From: Oscillospiraceae bacterium
GTDB lineage: Bacteria > Bacillota > Clostridia > Oscillospirales > Ruminococcaceae
Length of the DNA stretch: 6,592 nt
Direction: 5' to 3'
Assembly (NCBI GenBank): GCA_031260615.1
Contig: JAISLG010000015.1
Location: 1-6,592 of the forward strand
Shown here: positions 1-6,195 of the stretch, in pieces
Numbering within the stretch: position 1 is the first letter of the stretch
Layout: each line of letters starts with the position of its first letter
Position numbers and translations under genes: made by a program
The notes under the pieces: model-generated
Seen by the model: only the letters and a program-made list of their open reading frames with translations
Databases searched by the model: none
What the model was told of the DNA's origin: nothing

Positions 1-256
1 TAACTCCGCGCCGACACCCCCCCCGTCTGCACCCAGTAGCGACAAACTGTCGGACGATGCAATACAGGCACTACTTGCCGCTAATTCCGCCCCGACACCG
101 CCCCCGTCCGCACCCAGTAGTGATAAAATGTCGGACGATGCGATACAGGCACTACTTGCCGCTAACTCCGCGCCGACACCGCCACCGTCCGCACCCAGTA
201 GTGATAAAATGTCAGACGATGCAATAGCCGCCCTCTTTAATAACCTCGGCAAATAA
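1..256 (+). CDS. 3' end of a repeat protein with Pro-rich linkers and FliM-like SDDAIQALL motifs (partial)
   Basis: The frame is open from base 2 to a TAA at 254-256, and the 5' end lies outside the window. The 84 visible codons are three copies of a 27-residue unit (NSAPTPPPSAPSSDK, then M/L-SDDAIQALLAA). The third copy diverges and ends AIAALFNNLGK. Each unit pairs a flexible Pro/Ser/Ala linker with a short amphipathic helix. The helix resembles the N-terminal SQxEIDALL motif of the flagellar switch proteins FliM and FliY, which in FliM binds phosphorylated CheY. That resemblance is mine from memory; no folded domain is visible here. The repeated DNA units differ mainly at third codon positions, and the coding frame is kept across all copies, so this is protein-coding and not an intergenic repeat. 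The function is unknown. It could be a multivalent docking tail on a larger protein. Coding status is well supported; the motif reading is tentative. Confidence 0.8.
   Translation, partial: NSAPTPPPSAPSSDKLSDDAIQALLAANSAPTPPPSAPSSDKMSDDAIQALLAANSAPTPPPSAPSSDKMSDDAIAALFNNLGK
2..232 (+). repeat. 81-bp in-frame tandem repeat, about 2.8 copies
   Basis: Units begin at 2, 83 and 164, each with the codons for Asn-Ser-Ala-Pro-Thr. Units 1 and 2 differ at about 8 of 81 bases. Nearly all of these changes are silent, the exception being the Leu/Met codon before SDD. Unit 3 follows closely to about 226 and then drifts into the gene's end. The repeat probably extends upstream of the window. Confidence 0.9.
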
Positions 257-327
257 CGGATATTCGGTTTCATAAACTACCCCAAGAAAAATTTTCGCAA
301 AATCAAAAAACTTAAATTAAGATATAA

Positions 328-2586
328 ATGAACAAAAGCGAAAAAAATACCGACCCCGATATAACCGCCGTTTTTACCAAAAACGATTTGGACGAAGGTT
401 TATTTTCGGGTACTAAACGTAAAAAACGCCCTAAACAATACCTGTCCGACCCGTCGGAGGGTACTGTTAATATACTCGGTTTGACTGAAAACTTGCCCGA
501 TGTAGAACCCGAAGTATCGGATTCGGTTGTCGAAAATACCGAACCCGATACAATGGAGAGTCACTCCGATAACCCCGACATTGCCGAGATACTCGAAATC
601 GCTAACGAACACGACACCGAAAGCGAAACTAACCTTGACGACGTCTTTGAATACGGGTTTTCGACCGCCGACAACGAAACACAACTGCTTGACGAAACCG
701 CGTTAAACATTACTGACAATAACCCAGTACAATCTAATTCACTGCCAACCGAGGAAATACCCTTTCCGCATATCAACGAGAATGCCGTTCTTGACGGACG
801 GTACACGCGCCTGCAATTCGTGTCCTACGGAAACGATATTGCGGCGTATCTCGGCTTTGACGACATTCGTGGCGAACGCGTACTTATCAGTGAATTTTTC
901 CCCGCCGACACCGCCTCACGCGCCGAGGACGGGGTATCCGTACTCAATACCGTGGAGAAAACCGCGTACTTCAAGGCGCAAAAAACAGAATTTTTCGACC
1001 TCTATGAAACCCTGTTTAATCTCCGCAAATCAGAAGAATTTGAATTGTCACTCCAAAAAATACGCTCCGTTTTCGAGGAGAATAATACCGTCTATATAGT
1101 GTTCAAATACTACGAAGGGATTACACTCCGCGGATACCTCAAAAAAAATAAAGGGCGTATCGCGTGGGACAAAGCCGCAGGCATATTCCGCCCCGTGGTT
1201 AGGACACTAATCGGCGTTCACGGAAAAGGGCTTATCCACCGCGCAATCTCCCCCTCCAACATATTCATAGGCAAAAACGGCGATATTGTACTCACGGGTT
1301 TCCGCACCGCAATGAGCGGCACTGCCGTATCCATTGCCAAACCGTCCGCGTATTACGCCCCCGAACTGTACTCGCCGTCGGGCAAGCAATCCCAAGCAAC
1401 CGACATTTATTCGATATGCGCCGTAATATTCCGTACACTGACAGGATACAATCCGCCGTCCGCTCCCGCACGCGAGGAGAATGACAAATTACGCAAGACA
1501 CTGCAAGGGTTGCCCGACAGTTTCGGGATACCCGATGAGATTAAAGACGCGCTCGAAAAGGGGCTTGCGCTTGAATGGGAGGAACGCCCGCATACCTTTG
1601 CGGAATTGTCGCAGTTAATGTTCCTCGAAACGGATACGCCTGAGGTCAACCTCGGCATGAAAAAGAACGATACAATGCAGTTCTCGATTTCGGGCGACAA
1701 AACTGAAAAAAACGCTAACCGATACGACACACAGACGATTGTTGCCCCACAAAAGCAACCGCTCCCAAAACGGTATATTATCCTTATCGCGTTCCTGTCC
1801 GTGTCGTTTTTGCTTATAATAGGGTTGTTTTCATTGCCGTTTTTGTACCCCGAATTGGTTGACAAATGGCTCAGTAATCGGCATAACCCAGCCGAAACAA
1901 CAGGCACGGGCGAGTCGGGTAGTACCTCATATTCGGCAACGGTGGGGCAATCCTCGGAGTCACTCCCCGGTATCGAAACTTCACCATCCGACAACTCACC
2001 GCAAATCGAGATACCCGACAGCAAATTTGTAGGCGAAAACGTGAACACATTGCGGAACACATATTCGGGATTCTTCGAGTTCACGGAAACGCCGAAATAT
2101 GACGACTCCCCATACGGTACTGTACTGTCGTCCAACGCCGTACCCGGCTACGCGCAAAAGGGTACTACTATAAAGGTAACGGTAAGCGCGGGTTCGCGGT
2201 ACTACAAACCGCCGCAATATCTTGGGAAAGACCGTGACCAATACGCGCAAATGCTGACGAACGACGGTATCCAATTCACGTTCGTGGCAATCAACGATGC
2301 GACTTACCCGTACAACGTGATAATAGGATTTGAAAACGCGCAAACGGGCAATAACTTCGACCGCGGCAAAACCGTAACGAACCAAAACAAATTAGTAATC
2401 TACTTCAACTCATTCGTACCCGTTGCGCCGACCAACCCTCCCGAAACAACCCAACCAGACTCGACCGCACCCCCAACAACGCAACCCGTAACCGAGCCGC
2501 AGACAAACGAACCGACTACTGCACCGCACACCGACCCACCTGTGACTGACCCACCCCATACCGATGCACCCGACCCTGCCGAATAA
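328..2586 (+). CDS. Membrane-anchored pseudokinase with PASTA domains (degenerate PknB/PrkC-like receptor)
   Basis: Protein of 752 residues. Residues 1-150 are acidic and low in complexity, with a basic patch near 30-36. Residues ~157-431 have the fold signature of bacterial eukaryotic-like Ser/Thr kinases of the 'VAIKEFFP' class, but catalytic positions are lost. The Gly-rich loop is degenerate (SYGNDI, 166-171). The ATP-binding Lys is Ser188 (VLISEFFP). The HRD Asp is Ala306 (HRAISPSN). DFG is GFR (324-326). Structural landmarks remain: Asn311, APE at 344-346, DIYS at 359-362 and an Arg near 420. One TM helix (~483-507) puts the kinase-like part in the cytoplasm. Outside lie a Ser/Thr linker, a clear PASTA domain (~562-622), a degenerate second one (~628-696) and a Pro/Thr-rich tail (700-752). 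PASTA domains bind peptidoglycan or muropeptides in active homologues, so this is probably a wall sensor or scaffold that does not phosphorylate. The ATG at 328 has no clear Shine-Dalgarno; the next ATG (553) would lose 75 residues. Confidence 0.9.
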   Translation: MNKSEKNTDPDITAVFTKNDLDEGLFSGTKRKKRPKQYLSDPSEGTVNILGLTENLPDVEPEVSDSVVENTEPDTMESHSDNPDIAEILEIANEHDTESETNLDDVFEYGFSTADNETQLLDETALNITDNNPVQSNSLPTEEIPFPHINENAVLDGRYTRLQFVSYGNDIAAYLGFDDIRGERVLISEFFPADTASRAEDGVSVLNTVEKTAYFKAQKTEFFDLYETLFNLRKSEEFELSLQKIRSVFEENNTVYIVFKYYEGITLRGYLKKNKGRIAWDKAAGIFRPVVRTLIGVHGKGLIHRAISPSNIFIGKNGDIVLTGFRTAMSGTAVSIAKPSAYYAPELYSPSGKQSQATDIYSICAVIFRTLTGYNPPSAPAREENDKLRKTLQGLPDSFGIPDEIKDALEKGLALEWEERPHTFAELSQLMFLETDTPEVNLGMKKNDTMQFSISGDKTEKNANRYDTQTIVAPQKQPLPKRYIILIAFLSVSFLLIIGLFSLPFLYPELVDKWLSNRHNPAETTGTGESGSTSYSATVGQSSESLPGIETSPSDNSPQIEIPDSKFVGENVNTLRNTYSGFFEFTETPKYDDSPYGTVLSSNAVPGYAQKGTTIKVTVSAGSRYYKPPQYLGKDRDQYAQMLTNDGIQFTFVAINDATYPYNVIIGFENAQTGNNFDRGKTVTNQNKLVIYFNSFVPVAPTNPPETTQPDSTAPPTTQPVTEPQTNEPTTAPHTDPPVTDPPHTDAPDPAE

Positions 2587-2650
2587 CCCACACAGGGGGA
2601 ACGATGTAATCCTTTATTGTTTCGGGCATAGCCCTTACAAAAAAATAATT

Positions 2651-2656
2651 AAGAGG
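2651..2656 (+). promoter_or_regulatory. Ribosome binding site of the split-barrel gene
   Basis: AAGAGG lies 8 bases before the ATG at 2665. It is the best conventional Shine-Dalgarno match of the first three full genes, and it fixes this start. Confidence 0.75.
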
Positions 2657-2664
2657 TACAAAAA

Positions 2665-3075
2665 ATGAATGATGAAACTCGCCGCGTATTCGACTTTCTC
2701 AAAGCAGTCGGAACGTATTATATAGCCACCGTGAGTGGTGACAAACCCTCGATACGCCCGTTTGGCACGATAAACCGTTTTAACGATAAACTTTATATCC
2801 AAACAGGGAAAAGCAAGGACTTCTACAAGCAAGTTGAGAAGAACCCCAATTTTGAAATATCCGCGTTTGACGGCAAGGGGAGTTGGCTCCGTATCGCGGG
2901 TGAGTTAGTATCCGATGACAGCGCGGAGGCTGTAAATGATATGCTTGGCGCGTATCCGAGCCTAAAAGCAATGTATGAAGCAGGCGACGGGAATGCCGTT
3001 ACCCTATACTTCAAAGATGCAAAAGCGACTTGGTACAGTTTCACGGGCGCGCCCGAAACTATCGAATTAAACTAA
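2665..3075 (+). CDS. Pyridoxamine 5'-phosphate oxidase family protein (FMN-binding split barrel)
   Basis: Protein of 136 residues, the usual length for small single-domain split-barrel flavoproteins. The family pattern is clear: an N-terminal helix (VFDFLKAVGTYYIATV), then a strand-turn-strand with S-IRPFG (29-34), LYIQTGKSKDFYKQ (43-56), NPNFEISAFDGKGSWLRIAGE (60-80), a helix ending in AYPSLKAMY, and a closing strand ATWYSFTGAPETIEL. Relatives bind FMN or related flavins at the dimer interface and act as putative flavin-dependent reductases or oxidases. The substrate cannot be read from sequence, and true PLP synthesis (PdxH) is not implied. It is cytoplasmic, with no signal peptide or TM segment. 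It starts 78 bases after the pseudokinase gene and ends 10 bases before the DUF1385 gene, so co-transcription with the latter is likely. Family assignment is confident; the biochemical role is not. Confidence 0.88.
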   Translation: MNDETRRVFDFLKAVGTYYIATVSGDKPSIRPFGTINRFNDKLYIQTGKSKDFYKQVEKNPNFEISAFDGKGSWLRIAGELVSDDSAEAVNDMLGAYPSLKAMYEAGDGNAVTLYFKDAKATWYSFTGAPETIELN

Positions 3076-3085
3076 GAAATATTTA

Positions 3086-4255
3086 ATGTCAAAAATAAAC
3101 ACATCCCCAAACAAGCCCGTCCATAAGATTACACTCGGCGGACAGGCGTTAATCGAGGGTATTATGATGCGCGGCGCAAAACACGCCGCGCTTGTCGTAC
3201 GTCAGAAAGACGGCGGTTTTTATACCGAAAAATGGGAAATCAAGCACGGTAAATGGTATCAGAAAATACCGTTCGTTCGCGGCTGTTTTAACTTTTTCCT
3301 CCAAATGGCGGACGGTATGAAATATATCAACATATCCGCCGAAAAAAGCGGTATGTATGACGAAATCAAAGAACCTCCGCCCGATAATATCGCCGATAGT
3401 CCCACTGATAAATCCACTGATAAATCCGCCGATAAATCGGACGGGGTTGATAATGTTACCGATACAGCCGAAAATGCCGAAAATACCGATACTGACGCGG
3501 AAAAAGACGATGAAAAATATACTGTATCGGATACGTTTATCGCCGTGTTCTCCGTAATTGGTATGTTAATCGGGGTCGCGGTCGCAATCGGATTGTTCTT
3601 TTTCGCTCCGACACTCGGATTCACGGGTATCAAAAGACTCGTGAATTACCTCGGCGGTGACGGAAGTACGTTAGTACCATTCCGTTCGGCTTTTGAGGGC
3701 ATTATTAAAATGGTGCTGTTCGTGGCGTATATGGCTGCAACAGGCTTACTCAAAGAAATACGCCGAACGTATGAATACCACGGGGCGGAACATAAAACAA
3801 TCGCCGCTATGGAAGCACTCGGCGACCCCAAAATACTCACTCCCGAAATAGTACGCCCGTATTGCCGTTTTCACCCCCGTTGCGGCACGAGTTTTATATT
3901 TTTGTCGCTTATTATAAGCATACTTTTTTACAGCATTGTGCCGCTTAACAGTGAAACGCTTATGGCAACTTTCGGTTGGGCGCAAGGGCTCGCCGACATT
4001 GTTCGCACAGTGGCGCGGATAATTTTAATGCCCGTTATCGTTGGGTTGTCATACGAGGTTATTCGCATTGCCGGGAAACACACCGACAAACTCATTATGC
4101 GGATAATCTCCGCGCCGGGGCTTGCGCTCCAACGGTTGACTACGCGTGAACCCGATGATGGTATGCTTGAAGTCGCGATACGTTCCGTGCAGATTGTGTT
4201 AGACGACGACGAGCCGCTTACCGTGTATCCCCCGAAAACGAAAAAGGCGGCGTAA
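3086..4255 (+). CDS. yqhQ: YqhQ-like DUF1385 membrane protein
   Basis: Protein of 389 residues, somewhat longer than the roughly 300-330 I expect for this family. Family hallmarks appear in order: GGQALIEGIMMRG (18-30), IPFVRG (61-66), EYHGAEHKTI (230-239), CRFHPRCGTSF (260-270), GLSYEVIR (320-327) and LTTREPDDGMLEVAI (351-365). About four hydrophobic segments (~149-176, 203-223, 267-286, 303-325) make it an integral membrane protein. His232, Glu235, His236, Cys260, His263 and Cys266 are spaced like a metal-binding site; this is my inference, and the family has no established biochemical function. The extra length is largely a charged Asp/Lys/Ser/Thr linker (~96-145) before the first TM, containing a TDKS tandem repeat. 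In other Firmicutes this gene often sits near prmC/prfA; here it is followed by glycosyltransferases. The ATG at 3086 has only a weak AAGAA upstream, but the conserved domain starts soon after and no better start is visible. Confidence 0.9.
   Translation: MSKINTSPNKPVHKITLGGQALIEGIMMRGAKHAALVVRQKDGGFYTEKWEIKHGKWYQKIPFVRGCFNFFLQMADGMKYINISAEKSGMYDEIKEPPPDNIADSPTDKSTDKSADKSDGVDNVTDTAENAENTDTDAEKDDEKYTVSDTFIAVFSVIGMLIGVAVAIGLFFFAPTLGFTGIKRLVNYLGGDGSTLVPFRSAFEGIIKMVLFVAYMAATGLLKEIRRTYEYHGAEHKTIAAMEALGDPKILTPEIVRPYCRFHPRCGTSFIFLSLIISILFYSIVPLNSETLMATFGWAQGLADIVRTVARIILMPVIVGLSYEVIRIAGKHTDKLIMRIISAPGLALQRLTTREPDDGMLEVAIRSVQIVLDDDEPLTVYPPKTKKAA
3404..3439 (+). repeat. 12-bp coding tandem repeat (TDKS) in the yqhQ linker
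   Basis: Three adjacent 12-base units: ACTGATAAATCC twice, then GCCGATAAATCG. They encode TDKS-TDKS-ADKS (residues 107-118). The units lie in a low-complexity acidic linker that is probably disordered, so changes in unit number would keep the frame. Confidence 0.85.
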
Positions 4256-4300
4256 CCGCCGCAGGCAGAATAGGGCGGCGTAACCGCCGCGGGCAGAATA
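4246..4300 (+). repeat. Tandem 28-bp hairpin repeat overlapping the yqhQ stop codon
   Basis: A 27-base unit occurs at 4246-4272 and 4274-4300 with one mismatch (A4263 versus G4291). Each copy holds a perfect 6-bp inverted repeat, GCGGCG-TAAC-CGCCGC, at 4247-4262 and 4275-4290. In the first copy the loop TAAC contains the yqhQ stop codon (4253-4255). No T-run follows either hairpin, so it is not a canonical intrinsic terminator. It could be a tandem duplication of the gene's 3' end, a small palindromic repeat element, or an RNA 3'-end stabiliser. Confidence 0.8.
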
Positions 4301-4356
4301 AGCAGTTACCCCACTATTCATTTTAACCACAACCTTAACATTTCCTCGCCCAAGTT

Positions 4357-5277
4357 ATGGCAAACAGAGAACAACCTATGCAACCAAAAGTATCTGTAAT
4401 CACCCCCGTATACAAATCTGAACAATACATTGAGGAAACTCTGTCGAGCCTTGCCGAACAGGATTATAGTAATGTGGAGTTTATACTTGTAGACGATTGC
4501 GGCGGTGACGGGAGTGTGGATATTTGCGAGTATTTTTCCGAACAGGACAGCAGGTTTGTGTTGTTACGGCACACGGAAAATCGCGGCGCGTCGGCAGGGT
4601 ACAATACAGGCATTGAATACGCGTTAGGGAACGGGTCGGAATATATAATGTTCCTCGACAATGACGACATCGCCGAACCGAATTTGGTTTCAAGTGCGGT
4701 CGAACTTATTACACGGACGGGGACGGACATTGCGGCATTCAGTTTTAACTGTTTTCGGCTTAACGACAACGCGAACGGCACATCTAAAATATACGACCGT
4801 ATCCCGACAGACACGATAATCAATCCGCGCGAAAACCCGTTGCCGCTCTTAATGGGGAATTCGCCTTGGTGCAAGATACGGCGCGCAAATTTGCTCCGCG
4901 AACACCGCGATATTCGCTTTCAGGAAACGCGCGGATTATACTTCGGAGATATATCGTTTTGGACAAAGGAAATATACTACGCCGAGCGGTTTGTTTATAT
5001 GGACATTCGCCTTGTGAATTACCGCGTTACGCCTACGAACACCACGAACACGATTGCCGATTATTCTGCGTACTTGCCTGAATTTTACGAGGTGCGGAAC
5101 TTCCTGTCCGCGCATAACGCGCACGGTACTCCGTTCGCGAAAACGAACTTCCAAAAGACATTGTTCACGCTTGACCTCGAATACAGTACGCGCCAATTTT
5201 CGGACGACATCAGAACACAGTTTAAGGCTGAGATTGATAAATACGTTGACACAGAAAAAGCATTAGGAAACTGTTAA
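4357..5277 (+). CDS. Family 2 glycosyltransferase, array copy 1
   Basis: GT-A fold glycosyltransferase that would transfer a sugar from a nucleotide donor, probably to a surface glycan; donor and acceptor are unknown. Numbered from the ATG at 4357 (306 residues): nucleotide-binding start KVSVITPVYKSEQYIEETL (11-29), VDDCGGDGS (45-53), NRGASAGYNTGI (75-86) and the metal-binding DXD-type motif LDNDDI (100-105). The second half has PWCKIRRANLL (170-180) and GDISFW (197-202), where many relatives have ED; Asp198 is the likely catalytic base. There is no TM segment or signal peptide. Two starts are possible. The ATG at 4357 has no Shine-Dalgarno. The ATG at 4378 has GAG 8 bases upstream and gives MQPKVSVITP, matching the starts of the next two copies (MNHKVSVITP, MQSKVSVITP), so 4378 (299 residues) is probably the true start. 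This is the first copy of the array and lies 101 bases after yqhQ. The stop abuts the next ATG. Confidence 0.9.
   Translation: MANREQPMQPKVSVITPVYKSEQYIEETLSSLAEQDYSNVEFILVDDCGGDGSVDICEYFSEQDSRFVLLRHTENRGASAGYNTGIEYALGNGSEYIMFLDNDDIAEPNLVSSAVELITRTGTDIAAFSFNCFRLNDNANGTSKIYDRIPTDTIINPRENPLPLLMGNSPWCKIRRANLLREHRDIRFQETRGLYFGDISFWTKEIYYAERFVYMDIRLVNYRVTPTNTTNTIADYSAYLPEFYEVRNFLSAHNAHGTPFAKTNFQKTLFTLDLEYSTRQFSDDIRTQFKAEIDKYVDTEKALGNC
5265..5268 (+). promoter_or_regulatory. Ribosome binding site of glycosyltransferase copy 2, inside the end of copy 1
   Basis: AGGA within the codons for Leu-Gly (TTA GGA) of the ALGNC C-terminus of copy 1 lies 9 bases before the ATG at 5278. The stop TAA and this ATG directly abut, so translation of the two genes is probably coupled. 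Confidence 0.65.
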
Positions 5278-6192
5278 ATGAACCACAAAGTATCCGTCAT
5301 CACCCCCGTATATAAGTCCGAACAGTACCTTGAAGAAACCCTGTCGAGCCTTGCCGAACAGGATTATAGTAATGTCGAGTTTATACTTGTAGACGATTGC
5401 GGCGGTGACGGGTCGGTTGATATTTGCGAGTATTTTGCCGAACAAGACAGCAGGTTTGTATTGTTACGGCACACGGAAAATCGCTGCGCGTCGGCAGGGT
5501 ACAATACAGGCATTGAATACGCGCTCGAAAACGGGTCGGAGTATATAATGTTCCTCGACAATGACGACATCGCCGAACCGAATTTTGTTTCAAGCGCGGT
5601 AGAACTTATTACACGGACGGGGACGGACATTGCGGCGTTTGATTATGAAATGTTTACGGAACAAAACGGGATACGCGTAAAATACCCCGACATTTATAAA
5701 ACTCCCCCTGATGTACTTCCGCGAAACAGAATTATTAAACCACTTCAAGACCCGCCGTATCTCACATTATTTAACGGACCTTGGATTAAAATACGCCGCG
5801 CCGATTTGCTCCGCAAACACAAAGATGTACGGTTTCAAGAGGTGGGCGGTGTGTATTTCGGGGATATTTCGTTCTGGGCAAAGGAATTTTATTACGCGAA
5901 AACATTCGTGTTGTCAGACGTGTGCCTTGCAAAATATCGGGTTACGCACACAAACTCGACAAACAAAATCAACAATTGTGATGGATACTTCAATGAGTTT
6001 CACGAGACGCGCCGCTTTATCACCAAGCATAACGCGCACGGAACCAACTTCGCAAAGGTAAACTTCGACAAATCCATACAGACCCTCGAAGGGGCATACA
6101 ATGGGTTTGATTTGGACGAGGACACGAAAGCAAAACTCAAAACCGTTATTGACAGGTATCTGTCGGAAGAAAAAGCATTAGGGAACTGTTAA
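5278..6192 (+). CDS. Family 2 glycosyltransferase, array copy 2
   Basis: Protein of 304 residues with the same GT-A architecture as its neighbours. Residues 1-121 match copy 1 (counted from the 4378 start) at about 114 of 121 positions, including VDDCGGDGS (38-46) and LDNDDI (93-98). From residue 122 on, similarity falls sharply. The second half keeps only a skeleton: GPWIKIRRADLL (167-178), GDISFW (195-200), YRVT-TN-TN, HNAHGT-FAK-NF and the terminal EKALGNC. This suggests the same donor chemistry with a different acceptor. Cys70 (TGC) replaces the Gly of the NRGASAGYN motif found in both other copies, a single G-to-T change at a position usually small in GT2 enzymes. Whether activity is affected is unknown; the frame is otherwise intact. 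The start follows the previous stop without a gap, and an AGGA lies in the end of copy 1. Confidence 0.92.
   Translation: MNHKVSVITPVYKSEQYLEETLSSLAEQDYSNVEFILVDDCGGDGSVDICEYFAEQDSRFVLLRHTENRCASAGYNTGIEYALENGSEYIMFLDNDDIAEPNFVSSAVELITRTGTDIAAFDYEMFTEQNGIRVKYPDIYKTPPDVLPRNRIIKPLQDPPYLTLFNGPWIKIRRADLLRKHKDVRFQEVGGVYFGDISFWAKEFYYAKTFVLSDVCLAKYRVTHTNSTNKINNCDGYFNEFHETRRFITKHNAHGTNFAKVNFDKSIQTLEGAYNGFDLDEDTKAKLKTVIDRYLSEEKALGNC
6180..6184 (+). promoter_or_regulatory. Ribosome binding site of glycosyltransferase copy 3, inside the end of copy 2
   Basis: AGGGA within the TTA GGG AAC codons of the ALGNC C-terminus of copy 2 lies 11 bases before the ATG at 6196. This is the same arrangement as between copies 1 and 2. 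Confidence 0.6.
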
Positions 6193-6195
6193 AAT

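Noticed and set aside
2..232. Possible CRISPR or intergenic direct repeats at the left edge
   Set aside because: The units are contiguous without spacers, keep a single reading frame, and differ mainly at silent positions, so this is a coding repeat.
257..327. AT-rich gap before the pseudokinase gene as a promoter or terminator
   Set aside because: I see no pair of -35 and -10 boxes with proper spacing. The ATTTT-CGC-AAAAT palindrome is a weak AT stem with no T-tract.
80..606. Similarity of DNPDIAEILEIAN in the pseudokinase N-terminus to the upstream SDDAIQALLAAN motif
   Set aside because: Only a few positions match and the hydrophobic spacing is shifted, so it is likely chance.
1407..2135. 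Long open frame on the minus strand inside the pseudokinase gene (242 codons)
   Set aside because: It is antisense to a gene with clear domain content, has no recognisable motif, and crosses the TM and PASTA coding regions. It is a by-product of the codon bias of the + strand gene.
2617..2640. Short hairpin GGGC-ATA-GCCC with outer TTGT/ACAA pairing upstream of the split-barrel gene
   Set aside because: The core stem has only 4 bp with a 3-base loop and is followed by an A-run instead of a T-run. It is too weak to call a terminator or regulatory element.
4301..4356. Promoter for the glycosyltransferase array
   Set aside because: No convincing -35/-10 pair is visible. The stretch may hold one, but I cannot support a position.
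4464..4874. Minus-strand open frames repeated in all three glycosyltransferase genes (also near 5364-5630 and 6282-6548)
   Set aside because: Their similarity only mirrors the conserved + strand block. They have no start context and no independent protein signature.
328..6192. Alternative genetic code, since all six complete stops are TAA
   Set aside because: Trp is encoded by TGG throughout and no in-frame TGA or TAG occurs in the genes, so the standard bacterial code explains everything; the TAA preference is ordinary.
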